A stretch of 64,000 bases of DNA from Parelaphostrongylus tenuis (GCA_019055375.1 JAHQIW010004447.1:112168-176167), one strand, 5' to 3'. Positions 49,901 to 59,800 are shown, numbered from the stretch's first letter. The notes: generated by a model not told the origin, from the sequence alone. Numbers and translations: made by a program.

Positions 49901-52900
49901 AGATATTCCTATTTTCTCCACATACGAGAAATAGCTTAGGTTCTATTTCAAATGAAAAAGCGATTTCATTCGCTAGACAAGAAATTCTCATAGGAGCATT
50001 AGCAAACATTCGAAAGCTGAGTATTCTGGCTAAAGCCCCACGTTGCCGGTTCTCAAAACTCCCTTTTATAACGTTGTAAAATTCACACAAAACTATGTCT
50101 CAGACGCGCATATTTCTTGCTGATCAGAGTTCTTTTTTGGACTATTAATAACCATTCAACAGCGTAATCGTCGCGCGATGCAATCTTGGACCATGCGACA
50201 TCGCGTCAGCAGCACGTGCCGCCTCAGCCAATCGCGCGTGAAGTTGCCAAAGACCCCCTTGGTCGCTTATGCGGATTTGATTTATTTTATCTGCTGCGTT
50301 GTAGGAAAACGGTCTTTTCAGGATATAAACGTAGCGTTAGAATTAGCAACGACTACGTTGTCGAATGATTATTAATAGTCCAAAGAAAGAATTTTGTCCG
50401 GCGAGAAATATGCGCGTCTGCAGCGCAAGAAATCCCCCCACCCTGTAGGAACTTAGAAAAAGGCTTTTTCGAAAACCGGCGACTTGGAGCTGTAGTCTAA
50501 AGTCTCAGCTTTTGAATAATCATTAACATTCTTATGAAAACTTCCTGTTCAGCGGATGAAATCGGTTTTTCATTTGTCCCCTTATAACCGAATAAAACCA
50601 TAGCTTGTAAACACATTCTGAGAGAATGCTGTCTTCCCAAGGTAGGTACGCTCGTGACTTACGTACGTTTCGGTTCCTACGGCTCACCCTTTCTATTAGC
50701 AAAACCGCAAAATCACGTGGTTTTTCACGTTGTGTTGACTAATGCATCTGCGCTATTCTCCTACCAGCATAGGTGAACCGAAGAGGAAGTGGTCTGATGA
50801 GGCACCATCGAAACGTACGTGAGTCACTAAGGAAGGCTGAAAATATTCTCTCAGGCTATATTTGAGGAAGGCTTTAAGAACAATCGTGTGAAAAATTTGT
50901 ACAAGAATTCTTGAACATCAACAAAAAATTTTTTAAAGTATCTAGGGATGACCGGTGTTGCCGGGGGCTTGGCAGCTACTCTAGGAGCTCTCAATCCTGA
51001 TCCCGAAACGCTTGTGCAGATGGGCACTGCTATGGGAATTGGCTCGGCCATTGGAGTAGGAATTGCTCAGAAGATTCAGGTGAATCTCATTTACTCACAT
51101 TTTTATTCTGCTTTAACTATTTTGATTATTAATCACGTACTAGACAAAAGTTTCGTTTGTTGAGGTTTATATTCGACTGTTTTTTGAAACCTCGCTTAAA
51201 ATTAGTACATCCTGGCAGCATATTCTAAGCATTTTATGAGGTCTATTATGAGCCCTTATACAGTTCAGTAGTCGTGTTTCCGCTTTGCAGCCTCGTCAGT
51301 TACGCAATGCTCCTAATCTATGGCGATCTCTCTTGGAGAGGAATTCCCTTACATAGAGGTATCGTCAACGAACACGTTACACAGCGTGTCAGGTGAAAAT
51401 ACACTACAGACCTCATAAAAGGCTTGAAATATGCTAAGAATAAGTCGAATATAAAGGTATTACAATAAAAAACCAGCCTTGAACAATCGACTATTAATCA
51501 CTGCATTGTCCGGATCATCACTGGACAGCAGTCATATGTTTACCCGTGGGTGAAGTGAATTTTCACTTGACACGCGGAGTAACGTATTCATCGACGATAC
51601 CTCTATGTAAAGGGGTTATCACTCCGAGGGGGTTAGGCACATTTGAGGAATTCTGTGCAAATGACGACGCTGGAAGGGCGAAACACGTGTATTGCACTGC
51701 ATAAGTGCTCATAGTAGCCCTCATGAAAGACTTACAATATGCTGTCAGCATTCTTTGAGCTTGTAAGAGTATAGCGAGTCGTTGTAATATCTCCCTTTGA
51801 GGATGCTTCTAATGCATTGTAGTCCACCTCACTATCGTCTTTTGTTTTCGCTATGCTTATCACACTAGCATCCCGTGCATACTTAGCATTAGATGGCGAA
51901 TCGGACAGTGTTCAGCCGTTGTCTTCACTTCACAGAGTGTCTAGCATATTACTCGTAATACGTGCGGCCATTTAGATGGTTGTAATATGATCAGTCGTCT
52001 CATCTGCGCAGTTAGGTGCTTTGTAGAATGCTTCATATGTGACAGTAAGATCGTGGTCCGTCATGTAACCAGTAACGGTTCTTTCTGAGTAGGAGGGGAC
52101 AAATGAAAAATCAACCTTGTTCACTGGAGAGGAATTTTTGAGAGGAATGTTGGGAACCATTCGAAAGCCGAGACTTGAGACTACAGGCCCACGTCGCCGG
52201 TTTTTTTAAGCATCCTTTCATAACGTTGTGATCTCCACACAGAACTAGCTCATATTTCTCGCAGGCCAGGGCTCTTTCTCTGGACTGCTGATAATCCCAA
52301 GATAGCGTAGTGCCTCCGTATGTCAGTTTCGTGCTATTATACTGAAAAGACCGTTTCACTGCAACGCAGCGCGTGGAATAACTTGAATTCGATGTGTGAG
52401 AACGGACGATCTAAAGGGCTGTAGCCCCAAGTCTCAGCTTTCGAACGAGTACCGACATTCATATGAGAAGTTCCTCACCGGCGAATAAGCTCTGCTTTTT
52501 ATTTGCACCTTCCTAACAAAAAACCCCAGTAACATCGTTGAGAGGTACGAAAATGGTGCTGCTCGTTTCATGCAATGTTCGTTCATTTGGCTTATCTAAT
52601 TTTCAGTTACACTGTTCAATAAGCGGTTGCTCTCAAATGGCATCTTCTTCAAGCTCATCAATTGCTCATATTAGTGATTGATGATGGAGACCTAGGGCTG
52701 AGTGGCTATTAATGTTCGGCACAGCTCGGCGAAGGGCTTTTCCTCATTTCCCCCTCGCCCCGCACCGCAATACCATTATGCGGCAATAAGTAACGGTTGG
52801 GCCAGACTTGGCTGTTCTCGAGACCGTAAGGAGATGTGCTCCACACTAAACTTTGAAGATGATTAGGAAGACAGATCCTCTACCGAACGATAAACACTGG

Positions 52901-55819
52901 CAGACGAATCGATTGCTAGAAGTACTGAGACCCGCATAAAGGAAAATACTGGATACTTGTCCATTATGAGGCGATAAATGAAAAACCGACCTCATTCGCT
53001 AGACAGGAACTATTCATAGGAGTGTTAGTAATTATTCAAAAGCTCAAAACTGTGGCTACAACTCCAAATGACCGGTTTTTTGAGACACCTCTCTAGCTGT
53101 AAAATCCAAGATAAAATTGTGCTACACACGTTCACATGTTTTTCTCTTGTCTCGCTTATATTTAGCTGAATAAAATCCTTCAGTGCTAGTGCTCTTTCGG
53201 TAGCTCAATTTTCGAAGAACTCAAAAGTGTGACTGTTTCTTTTTGAAAAGCTTTTCTGATAGCGCTACAGGAGAAGATTTATGCTAAACACCTCGCCAGA
53301 CAGAGCTCTTTCCTTAGATCTTCTTTCAATAGTCAATAGATGGCGTTAGTATTAGTGATTTCAACGCTGGGCTTATTTCCTGGAAATATCGTTCGGCAGG
53401 GGAAATATGATCGAGTTTCACATTTTCGGCGAGCTTGTTTACCGGCTAGACCATGGGGTCGGGAGGGGCAATTGATTAATGCCCTGGCCGTTGGATATAT
53501 GGGATGCACCTTGCTGCTCAATTGGGAAATTTTTTTCCGCTTTAGAAGAAGCTCCAGGTTAAAACGACTGATCCAGATACCTACGAAAGTTCCTCTGCAC
53601 ATTTAGATGGCTTTCGTGCTTTCATCGAATTATACGCGCGATAAAAGTGAAGGCTCACGGCATATGTGAAACATTATTTTTATTCTAGAAACTACAGCGT
53701 TTAAGGGGCTGTGTTGAAAAATAGGCGACGTGGGGCTGTGGTTGAACCTTCAGCTTCAGAAAAATTACTAACACCCAATGTAAGGTTCCTGTCCAACGAA
53801 TGCGATCGGTTTTTCATTCGTCGCTTCATAATGGACAACAAGCAAAAACTGAAAAAAATGTGACATAGTGATTAAATGCTGGTTTTTCTAGGTCGAAAAA
53901 AATCTTCAGAAACGGTGGAATTTAACACCTTGGGTGCGAAAAAACGCTTCGCGCAGAGCAGTCCGTAATCCCGAATGGTTAGTGTGGTTGGCTACGGGAA
54001 AGAAAGTTACTGGTTCGAATCCCATACGGCACTTCACTAGGGTCGTTTTGGTGTTATTTCTTCGTTTTCTGTTCAACGTGCACATATTTTTAAAACACCA
54101 TAACGCATTATATCTCATATCGTGTCAATAATTGCTGGCTGATGCGCCTCATCTTGCACGAGAAATCAAAGTGGTACGCAGTATGCAGTCATACACTACC
54201 GTGCCCTGTAGAAAATATGTTTTTGAATTCGATTTTTACAGCTTCATCGACAGAAATGCGAAAAAAAAGGTGGAAATGCGTTGTTGTCCCATAGATATAC
54301 ATTTCGTATAGATAAATAGGGTACTCCTATGTTAGAAGGCGACAAATTTTCAAGCCAGTCTCATTCGCTGGACAGGAACTTTTCATAGGAGTATTAATGG
54401 TCAGTCGAAAGCTGAGATCTCTGGCTATAATTCCACGTCGCCGGTTTTCAAGTTACTCTTTCATGACGCCGTAGCATCTAGAATAAAATTTGGTTCCTCA
54501 CTCGCCTTTTGCCTTCATTGTTACCACGAGTATAACTCGTTGAAAGCACGAAACGCATATGAGCGTGTAGAGAATTTTCCGTAGTATGAGAATCTACGTT
54601 TTTTGTCTGAAGCTTCTATCGATGCAGTGGAAAAATCTCCAGTTGAATAACAATGTTTCAAACGCGAGCGATCGCCCGGCCCTACCCCGCCCCTCCCATC
54701 TCCGTTACTTGGCCGGTAAACAAAAATGCTTAAAAGGTTTACAGTTGGGTCAAATGTGAAGGGAAGCCACAACGGCCACTTTTACTAAGGTAATTACCTC
54801 ATCTACCGCGTAGCTTGATAGTGATCTATCGCACTATGCGTTAAAACGGCTGCAACTATCGTTAAGTTATTGAAGATTTTTTCAACCGCATCGAGAGGAA
54901 TTTTAGTTAAAAATGCATGGCTTTGATACTACGGAGATTACTCCATACGCTGATATGCTTTTTATGCTTTTAGTGATTTATGGTCGTGGTAACAATGAAG
55001 GCCAAAAGCGAGTGCAAAACAAAATTTTATACGAGATGCTACAGCGATATGAAAAGGTGTTTTAAAAACCGGCGAAGTGGAGTTGTTACCAGAGATTTGA
55101 GCTTTCAAATGCTCACTAACTCTTCTATCAAAATTTCCTGTCCAGCGATTGAGATGGCTTAAAAATTTGTCGCCGTCTAGCATAGAAGAACTAGAAATAA
55201 TTGCATGTTAGACAACTAGCGTTTTGTTCTTGCTCTAATAACTGCGTTCCAGAAGAGCGTTCAGTCATAATTAGGCCCAAAAAAATCATATGTGGAACGT
55301 CATTGTGGGAGTCGAACCACCGACCTGCCTTCTGATGGATGCCAATACCGATCACTCGGCCCAACGGACTGCTCGCCGCGCGCGGAGGTGCGCATTGGCA
55401 CTTAGGCCTTTTGTGCCCAAAGTGTTAAAGGAGTGTTCAGTAGTGTGTGGACATTACAGTGTTTTTGCTCATTGTCTTTGGTAGGCAGGAACTCGATGTT
55501 TCTTGAGATCTGTGAAAGTCTCAGAAGAGTGAGAAGCAGCTGGGTTCCTGTCGGTTGAGCAGGTTTTTGTCCATTGTTAGGCAAGCATGTGAGTATTGTA
55601 TATCATCACTAGAATGCTAAAGTATCATACATATGTAGGAGTGAAACTCGTCTATGATCTATTCCAGGACCGTTTTGTATCAACTCGTATCTTTGTTACA
55701 GGTTTCCGATCTCCCTCAGCTTGTGGCAGCTTTTCACTCATTCGTAGGATTAGCGGCTACCATGACATGTCTGGCAAATTACATCGCTGAACATTCACAC
55801 TTCGTTGCCGATCCAACTG
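31786..55819 (+). CDS. nnt-1: Proton-translocating NAD(P) transhydrogenase, mitochondrial; 3' part missing
   Basis: Inner-membrane enzyme that moves hydride from NADH to NADP+ using the proton gradient. Exons: 31786-31906, 32224-32291, 34744-34854, 36080-36241, 36308-36419, 37414-37488, 38392-38538, 38595-38693, 39027-39169, 39498-39597, 41351-41440, 42762-42849, 42910-42999, 46964-47071, 47740-47862, 49041-49120, 49765-49873, 50946-51079, 55702-55819. They encode about 692 residues of an expected 1050 or so. Domain I runs through exon 11: [20 protein letters not shown], the nucleotide-binding [42 protein letters not shown]. Domain II begins in exon 12: [71 protein letters not shown]. The His in the last motif (codon 55735-55737) matches the channel His91 of the E. 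coli beta subunit. The rest of domain II and all of domain III are absent. Exon 5 is frameshifted as written. Confidence 0.95.
32292..34743 (+). other. nnt-1 intron 2
   Basis: A 2.45-kb intron containing a 3' SINE fragment at 33795-33905. Open frames between 33312 and 34617 have no recognisable domain and I take them as chance. No other repeat seen. Confidence 0.7.
33795..33905 (+). repeat. SINE family S, 3' fragment
   Basis: The stretch GAAGACGAATGCATGGCGCA, then GATTGATCAACGCC, then GAGAGCTTTATCC, is the family tail. The tRNA-like head is missing. Confidence 0.6.
34951..35228. repeat. Foldback element family B, copy 1
   Basis: The left end GCCTGATAGTTATTTTTGAG and the right end CTCAAAAATTATCATCAGGC are inverted repeats. 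Inside are the mirrored marks GCATGTTGCCTG and CAGACCACACGC. It lies in nnt-1 intron 3, with two further family stretches directly behind it. Confidence 0.75.
35250..35530. repeat. Foldback family B, partial copy 2
   Basis: Only the right half is clear: TGACGAGGCCGTCAACGCCG then CCATAACAGACTACATGCAT near 35520. This matches the right arms of copies 1 and 3 with more substitutions. Confidence 0.5.
35611..35980. repeat. Foldback element family B, copy 3
   Basis: The left end GCCTGATAATCATTCTTTGA pairs with the right end of TCGAAAAATGATTATCAGGC. The inner arms carry CACGCATGTGGTCTGTTATA and its complement CAGACCACATGCGTGG, and both halves carry the AGGCGGTACC / GGTACCGCCT pair. The arms are close enough in sequence to form a long hairpin. 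It is in nnt-1 intron 3. Confidence 0.8.
36308..36419 (+). other. nnt-1 exon 5, frameshifted by an extra T
   Basis: Reading in phase from exon 4 gives [17 protein letters not shown], then [11 protein letters not shown]. After the run of eight T at 36385-36392 the frame shifts, and the conserved TGQITAAGK appears only in the +1 frame. The exon is 112 bases, whereas both flanking exons require a multiple of three (111). Seven T would restore the conserved reading. This is either a homopolymer error or a real lesion; nothing else in the gene looks decayed. Confidence 0.85.
36550..37281. repeat. Foldback element family A, copy 2
   Basis: The left arm (GTTTGGTAGCAAGATTTCCA, 36551 on) and right arm (AAAAGTTCTTGCCCAGCG near 37229) are diverged inverted repeats. 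Both carry the GGCTAGCGCTGTAC / GTATAGCGCTAGCC pair. It lies in nnt-1 intron 5 and ends about 130 bases before exon 6. Confidence 0.65.
39690..40434. repeat. Foldback element family A, copy 3
   Basis: The left arm holds ACCTCGTTCGCTGGACAAGA (39714 on) and GTGTTAGTGATCAT. The right arm holds its complement in decayed form, ending TTTGTCCAGGAGTGG. A pyrimidine run of CTCCCTCCCTTCC units sits in the centre at 40066-40098. It is in nnt-1 intron 10. Confidence 0.7.
40066..40098. repeat. CT-rich simple repeat
   Basis: Tandem CCCTTCCT-type units, about four copies, inside foldback copy A3. Confidence 0.8.
40935..41255. repeat. Divergent pair of tRNA-like units, family T, copy 2
   Basis: Left and right ends are inverted: GAGAATTGAGTGGTATGCAA at the left, TTGCTTACCACACAATTTTC at the right. 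Each half is a tRNA-like unit facing outward. The right (+) half has TAGTGGTAGCACGC (41152 on) and B box GGTTCAACTCCC (41190 on). The left half, read on the minus strand, has TGGTTCAACTCCCGC (complement of 40991-41005). The heads face each other across about 90 bases. It lies in nnt-1 intron 10. Confidence 0.65.
41534..42303. repeat. Foldback element family A, copy 4
   Basis: The left arm has CAAATGAAAAACCGACCTCA (41547 on) and the right arm has its complement ending GAATGAGGTCGGTTTTCC (42263 on). The inner arms share GATTCCAACG / TTTGGAATCC and TTTCACCCAC-type blocks. It lies in nnt-1 intron 11 and is followed at once by dispersed repeat D. Confidence 0.8.
42300..42440 (+). repeat. Dispersed repeat D, copy 2
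   Basis: Matches 6289-6440 (shared TCACCTGTATCAC, CGTCCCGTTGATC, ATCGCGTGCAAGAGTA). It abuts the right end of foldback copy A4 in nnt-1 intron 11. Confidence 0.55.
43071..43881. repeat. Foldback element family A, copy 5
   Basis: One of the best-preserved copies. The outer ends are CATTATAAGGCGGCAAATGA at the left and ATTTGTCGCCTCATAATGG at the right, followed inward by the CTCATTTGCTG / CAGTGAATGAG pair and GGAGTGTTAGTAAC / ATTACTAACACTCC. The two halves could form a hairpin over most of the 810 bases. It lies in nnt-1 intron 13 directly after exon 13. Confidence 0.85.
44932..45231 (-). repeat. tRNA-derived SINE, family S, copy 3 (best preserved)
   Basis: On the minus strand, A box TGGCGCAGTGGTTAGAGG and B box CTGGTTCGATCTCGCG are both recognisable. 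The family body with CCATCCATCCCTCCAGGG follows, and the tail AAGAGCTTTATCCTTTTT ends in an AT-rich stretch. About 300 bases long. It is antisense in nnt-1 intron 13. Confidence 0.8.
46281..46622. repeat. Divergent pair of tRNA-like units, family T, copy 3
   Basis: An inverted structure of about 340 bases. Outer arms: TTGAGAGTAAAATTTCAACC at the left; GGTCGAATCTTTGCTCACCA and then CTCAATTCTCTC at the right. The inner junction is also inverted (CCACTCATTTTTCTATC near 46401, ACAGAAAACTGAGTGG near 46486). The minus half reads TAGTGGTAGCGCGCACC then GGGTTTAACTCCCGTC; the plus half reads AAGTGGTAGCACGCGCTCCC with a decayed B box. In nnt-1 intron 13. Confidence 0.65.
47161..47679. repeat. Foldback element family B, copy 4
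   Basis: The left arm TGATGATTTTTTGAGCCACG then CATGTGGTCTGTCATAGGGC; the right arm ACAGACCAAATGCATGGCTC then AAAAATGATTCTCAGGC. A second left end (GCCTGATGATGATTTTTTAC, 47470 on) lies in the middle, so this may be two overlapping or nested copies. In nnt-1 intron 14. Confidence 0.75.
48070..48245 (-). repeat. Single tRNA-like unit, family T, copy 4
   Basis: Corresponds to the left half of the divergent pairs. On the minus strand it has TGGTGCAAGACATAG and B box TGGTTCAAGTCCCCAC (complement of 48124-48139 or so). The CGTTGTAGCGTAAAGAGAGT junction sequence also occurs in the 48490 element. No right half is present. Confidence 0.55.
48490..48980. repeat. Divergent pair of tRNA-like units, family T, copy 5
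   Basis: The right (+) half has A box TAGCGCAGTGAGTTAG (48851 on) and B box GAGTTCGAGTCCCGC (48896 on), then CTTTGCACATCACTC. The left half is its rough complement, with GATGTGCAAAAC at 48534 and a decayed B box. The inner junction is inverted: CCACTCTTTCTAAGCTGCTA at the left, TAGCCTAGAAAGAGTGG at the right. In nnt-1 intron 15, about 60 bases before exon 16. Confidence 0.65.
49281..49598. mobile_element. Mariner-derived foldback element
   Basis: The arms GATGGAGCAGTTTTGAGAAC at the left and GTTCCCACGTAGCTCCATC at the right are inverted, continuing inward through GCGCGTAGGGGAAAATGCTA / TAGCATTTTCCCCTACGCGC. Between them a piece of mariner transposase N-terminal domain survives on the + strand: [16 protein letters not shown], a frameshift, then [20 protein letters not shown], a stop, and GRPQEAT. 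The element seems to have been made by joining one end of a mariner to an inverted copy of itself. It is in nnt-1 intron 16. Confidence 0.75.
49943..50590. repeat. Foldback element family A, copy 6
   Basis: The left arm CAAATGAAAAAGCGATTTCA with CATTCGCTAGACAAGAA; the right arm CTGTTCAGCGGATGAAATCG with TTTTTCATTTGTCCCC. The centre is shorter than in copies 1 and 10. It fills most of nnt-1 intron 17. Confidence 0.8.
51211..51749. repeat. Foldback element family C
   Basis: Outer ends CTGGCAGCATATTCTAAGC and CTTACAATATGCTGTCAG are inverted repeats. Inside, CATAGAGGTATCGTC and GACGATACCTCTATG are perfect complements. The sequence is unlike families A and B, though the overall plan (GAGCCC / GAGG blocks mirrored) is similar. 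In nnt-1 intron 18. Confidence 0.75.
52092..52516. repeat. Foldback element family A, copy 7 (short)
   Basis: The left arm GGGGACAAATGAAAAATCAA; the right arm CTGCTTTTTATTTGCACC. The right half has lost much of the consensus, so the element is 425 bases where copy 1 is over 900. nnt-1 intron 18. Confidence 0.7.
52685..52945 (+). repeat. SINE-like repeat, family U, copy 2
   Basis: The head AGGGCTGAGTGGCTATTAAT (52693 on) resembles an A box, and the tail AGAAGTACTGAGACCCGCA matches the copy at 14248-14505. It ends just before foldback copy A8. nnt-1 intron 18. Confidence 0.5.
52959..53836. repeat. Foldback element family A, copy 8
   Basis: The terminal inverted repeats are nearly exact: TCCATTATGAGGCGATAAAT at the left, ATTCGTCGCTTCATAATGGA at the right. 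They continue through GAAAAACCGACCTCATTCGC and its complement. nnt-1 intron 18. Confidence 0.8.
53955..54033 (+). repeat. Isolated tRNA-like sequence
   Basis: A B box matching consensus (TGGTTCGAATCCC, 54011-54023) is preceded by GAATGGTTAGTGTGGTTGGC. A full cloverleaf with acceptor pairing could not be drawn by eye. More likely a decayed SINE head than a functional tRNA gene. nnt-1 intron 18. Confidence 0.45.
54328..55185. repeat. Foldback element family A, copy 9
   Basis: The ends CTATGTTAGAAGGCGACAAA and TTTGTCGCCGTCTAGCATAG are inverted. Inner arms carry TCATTCGCTGGACAGGAACT and the complement TTTCCTGTCCAGCGATTGAG. nnt-1 intron 18. Confidence 0.8.
55295..55375 (-). repeat. Isolated tRNA-like sequence
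   Basis: On the minus strand: TTGGGCCGAGTGATCGG as a possible A box, then GTGGTTCGACTCCCAC, which contains a consensus B box inside a perfect T-arm-like stem (GTGG / CCAC). The interval between boxes exceeds that of an ordinary class I tRNA. It could be a SINE head or an odd tRNA pseudogene. Confidence 0.45.
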
Positions 55820-55959
55820 GTAGTTTACATATTTCATACTCATATTTGATCGTTTCGTTCTTAGTATATGGCATTATAGTTTTAGTGTCATATGAAAATC
55901 ACAGTAAGTCAGAATTCACTCCTCTACGTGCTGCATCAGTACGATTTTTTGTTCTTTTC
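55820..55959 (+). other. nnt-1 sequence after exon 19, start of an unfinished intron
   Basis: Exon 19 ends in phase 1 before GTAGTT at 55820. The open frame continues to about 56007, but the translation no longer resembles transhydrogenase, so I take it as intron. Confidence 0.65.
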
Positions 55960-56835
55960 CGTTTGGTAGCACAGATTTTTGAGCCTATTCCCTACGATCA
56001 ACAATAAGCTTTCACAAAGCGTGTTAGTAATCTTTAAAAAGTTTAGATCTCGTTCTATCTGCGTGCATGGTCAGTTTTTTGAAAAGACCCTTTTATAACG
56101 CCTAAAAATTCAAAACAAGATTTTGTTTCACACGCGCATATATCTCGCCGGACAGAGCTGTTTCTTTAGACCATTAGTAATCATTTGGTACCGTAAAATT
56201 CACCAATTCCACCACTGTGCTTTCTGAAAATACCGCTTCTTGGCAGTGCAGTGGGTAAAACAAGATTGAATTCTGATGCACGAGCCAGTGATCTTTGGTC
56301 AGTTCCTAGACCGCCGGGTGAGATGGCAGTGGGGCTTCCGCAGTTATCGATCGATTTTCTACCAGTCTTGTGTTTGTGCGATCTTTGCTACCCAGTTAGG
56401 AATTGTTTCGCTGTTATAGAAGAAAAAATCCGGTTAAAATATATGACTCTGCTACAGAGAGACTTTAAATACTTTTATTTTGCCAAAATATGGATAAACC
56501 AATCATCATATGAGCATTTTAATGCTATTCAGGAGGCCAAAACATCTGATTGCTTTCAACAGAGACTCAAAGGCATTCAGATACTACGAGGTTTTCGCTA
56601 CACGTTCACGTGATTGAAAATCGATCGATCATCGCGTCAGCTCACCTTGTTGTCTCACCGAGCGTGCTGTGAATTGGCCAAATACCACCTACTCGCGCAT
56701 ATGAATCAATTTTATTCTCCCTGCAAAGAAATGATCTTTCCATATTATAAACACAGCGTTGGAATTGGTAAATCTTACGCTATCCAAGGGAATTTAATAG
56801 TTTAAAAAAAAGAGCTCTGTCCACGCGAGCGAGAA
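55960..56835. repeat. Foldback element family A, copy 10 (long form, right end truncated)
   Basis: The left arm is GTTTGGTAGCACAGATTTTT (55961 on), like copy 2. The centre at 56338-56640 matches the centre of copy 1 (TCGATCGATTTTCTACCAGT, then TACTTTTATTTTGCC). The right arm stops near GAGCGAGAAATAGCGC and runs into a C tract at 56844-56857, so the terminal part of the arm is lost. Confidence 0.7.
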
Positions 56836-59800
56836 ATAGCGCACCCCCCCCCCCCCCTTGAACAACTACTTCTTTGTTCTGCTGACTAAGAAGTCGCAGC
56901 CCGTGTTACTTGGAGATGTTACGCACAGTAGTGTGAAATAAGCTGACTTTTCTTCCCCCGCCTCCATGGCAAGATCGCCATAGTGGAGACTAACCAAAGT
57001 GATGCTCGGAAACGGTCCACTGACTACACTGCGGCTGCTTGAGAATATGACGCATAAATAGACTGAGTCGGGTCGCACGTCATCGGAATATGACTCGAGT
57101 CTAAACAGCTCTATTATGCCAGAACAAACATTCTCATACTGCTCAGACGTACGAACAGCGTACGACCCGATTTTTTCTTTTAGAGCGAGATATTCCGAGT
57201 CACCTTGAACATGTTGTGCAGAATAACCGGAAACTATTAAAACAGAGACAGTATACTAATTCTAATATCCCTCATATGATTATTATAAGACTCCTTTGCG
57301 AAGAGGGACGTTGTGGGCAGATGTTGGGGTGCCTTAAGTCGTGATTTTATAGATTATCTCTGCAGTATGTAAAAAAATCTAGGTCTTGAGGGGGCAGAAA
57401 CAAGAGTCCTCTGATTTTCCTTGGTTGATTGGACTTATACTTAGGGTCGGGGAACCCAGATTTAGGTAACAGTTCCTGGTGTAGTCTGGCAATGGTCCGA
57501 AACTCATGCTGTCCCGTACGGAAAACTTTCCTAATGTGTGTTCTACTGACAACGTGTTGTTAGTTTACAGGTTCGAATAAAAAAAGCTACAAGATTTTTG
57601 ACTGGATAAACGTTACTGTAGTTCAGTGATCTTATATGTATTGTCCGACTAGAAAGACTGTTTTTTGAAAAGCATCATAGTGACATGCTTCTCTAGTTGA
57701 AAAATCTACAAAATTATGTAATGAAAATATTTATTTATTGAAAAATTTAATTTTTTAATTATTTTATTTAAATTTTCTAATTTATATATCTCCCTAAAAT
57801 TGAACACGCTTTTCTCCAAAAGGCGTTATTGCCACTATACGTTAAAGGAATATTTAATATATAGATTAGGCATACTGAATTACGGCAGCTACATTATACT
57901 TCCCTGCTCGTCATCAGCCGCTTAACTCCGTCTTTTGTTGGCTGGGCAAATGGTACAGTTGCACTGTGGCTATTTATATGTCAAATACGGAGATCTATTA
58001 TACGGGGACTTCAAAATGCCTTGGAAGTTGACGACATGCTATTGAGCAGAATCATGGTGTTACTCCTTCACTATGGACACACCATTGGAGTATGGGTGAA
58101 ATGACATATACACCCAGTGGCAAGCTCAAAGTCAGCGGCAAAGTTTTCGTGCTGTGAGGCTTATAGCATCAGAGCGTAAGTGTTTAGGATAAGACTAGAG
58201 AACCCCCTCCGTCAGGCCCCCACACGACTCTGCGCCTTTCCCCCCCTCCCTCCCAGGACGCAAGTAGTTAGGAACGGTAAGTCGACTATGTTTCAATAGG
58301 TTTGATACTATATAAATACATTGTAAATTGTACGTGTAGAGCAGTAATGGAGCAGATGTGTAGCATCACAGGGCAACCCCCGTTCAAGTTCATATACGAT
58401 GAAATAAGTGCTTAGCCACGAGCTGGTCATAGCGGAATCGGCCAAATAAACAGATCATACTACGCTTCGGTTACTTTTTCGTATAATACGGATCAGGGAT
58501 GAAGTTACAAAAAGCTGCTTTGTTGCTGCGAGTCTAAGAACTTTCAAGAAGTCTACAGTGCTCAGAATCATTCGAAAGCGGACAATCGTTGGCTACTGCG
58601 CCCGTGGCAATTTTTTTGAAAGAAGCCATTTTCATACACGTTGTGAGAGAGAGCATGAAACAAAGCCTTTGTGTCTCACACACCCGACTGTAATTATCTC
58701 GCTCTAGGATAAGGGACGCTTTGTGGTTCTCGCCCTAGACAATTTATGATTTAGTTTACTGTCAACCGATATTTCACAACCAAGTCGACTTCGCTGGTCT
58801 TTCTCGGGATTCAGGCTCTGGTTCGACGAATTCTGACACATGTGCTTATCTTCCAGGAGATCATGGGCTATTATGACCGTTTAGTTGCAGATTGAAATAC
58901 AGTGTTCAAGAAGAATTTGATCGAGTTTCACTTACGACAAATGTTATGTTAATCCCTAGTGGGTAGTCTAATAGAGCTACTGCAGCAGCAATGTGAGGTA
59001 CTGCTGGCGAGAGAATTCGATATAGACTTCCCATGATCGAGTTTTGATCAGATCGCTTTGAGCCGCAGACGGACCTCAATACCCTTATAAGAAATGTAAA
59101 ACAAAGCTAGCATTAATCTCGCATATTGTGTTTTAACTCGTACCACCCGATGCAGACAACTTACGGAAATGTCCTCTACAGGACCCCTTACGAGCAGTGC
59201 CGTGTATTCTTCTTACGCAGCACTGAATGCGTCGCTAACATCATCAAACTGACGTGGTAGCTTCGACTCCCCCCCCCACCCCGGGGTACACAATATCCTT
59301 GAGGCAACATATCTGGGACGCCTATGACACGGTAGTGAAACACACGTCATCCGCTGCATTGGCTTGATGACAATGAGGGCTGACCGTAGATAGAGCGGTT
59401 TTTTTTTTTTTTTTTTTGTTTTTTTACCGCGGGTAGCCGAAACACCCCCCCCCTAATGGTGTCACATAGTGCGACTAAGCGTTACGACAGCAGCCAATGC
59501 GCTACCACACAACCCAGCGTACTTTTCACGAATCTATAACGACAGACAAAGCAGTCCAATCCATATAAACTTGCGCTAGAAACAGGCGTATCCAACCGCC
59601 TTATTCGCCCCCCCCCCCCGCGACAGTAACTGAACGCCGCTCGACTGTACAAAGACGAGTTTCAGCAACAAATGCCTTCATCCCGAGATACCGGATGACG
59701 ACTAATGACCAGCACGTATTCCCACAGGAATCGCAATCACTAAAAACACCGGCTGACGGCATTAGGTCTCCGGATAGCCATGAGGTCATGCAATAAGGCC

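Noticed and set aside
53955..54033. Functional tRNA gene
   Set aside because: The B box is good but acceptor and anticodon stems could not be paired by eye. The same applies to the other tRNA-like sequences at 4886, 14248 and 55295.
55654..56007. 117-codon frame containing nnt-1 exon 19
   Set aside because: Only 55702-55819 matches transhydrogenase. The extensions before and after are intron read-through flanked by good acceptor and donor sites.
56251..56613. 120-codon open frame
   Set aside because: It spans the core of foldback copy A10; the same core in copy A1 does not keep the frame open.
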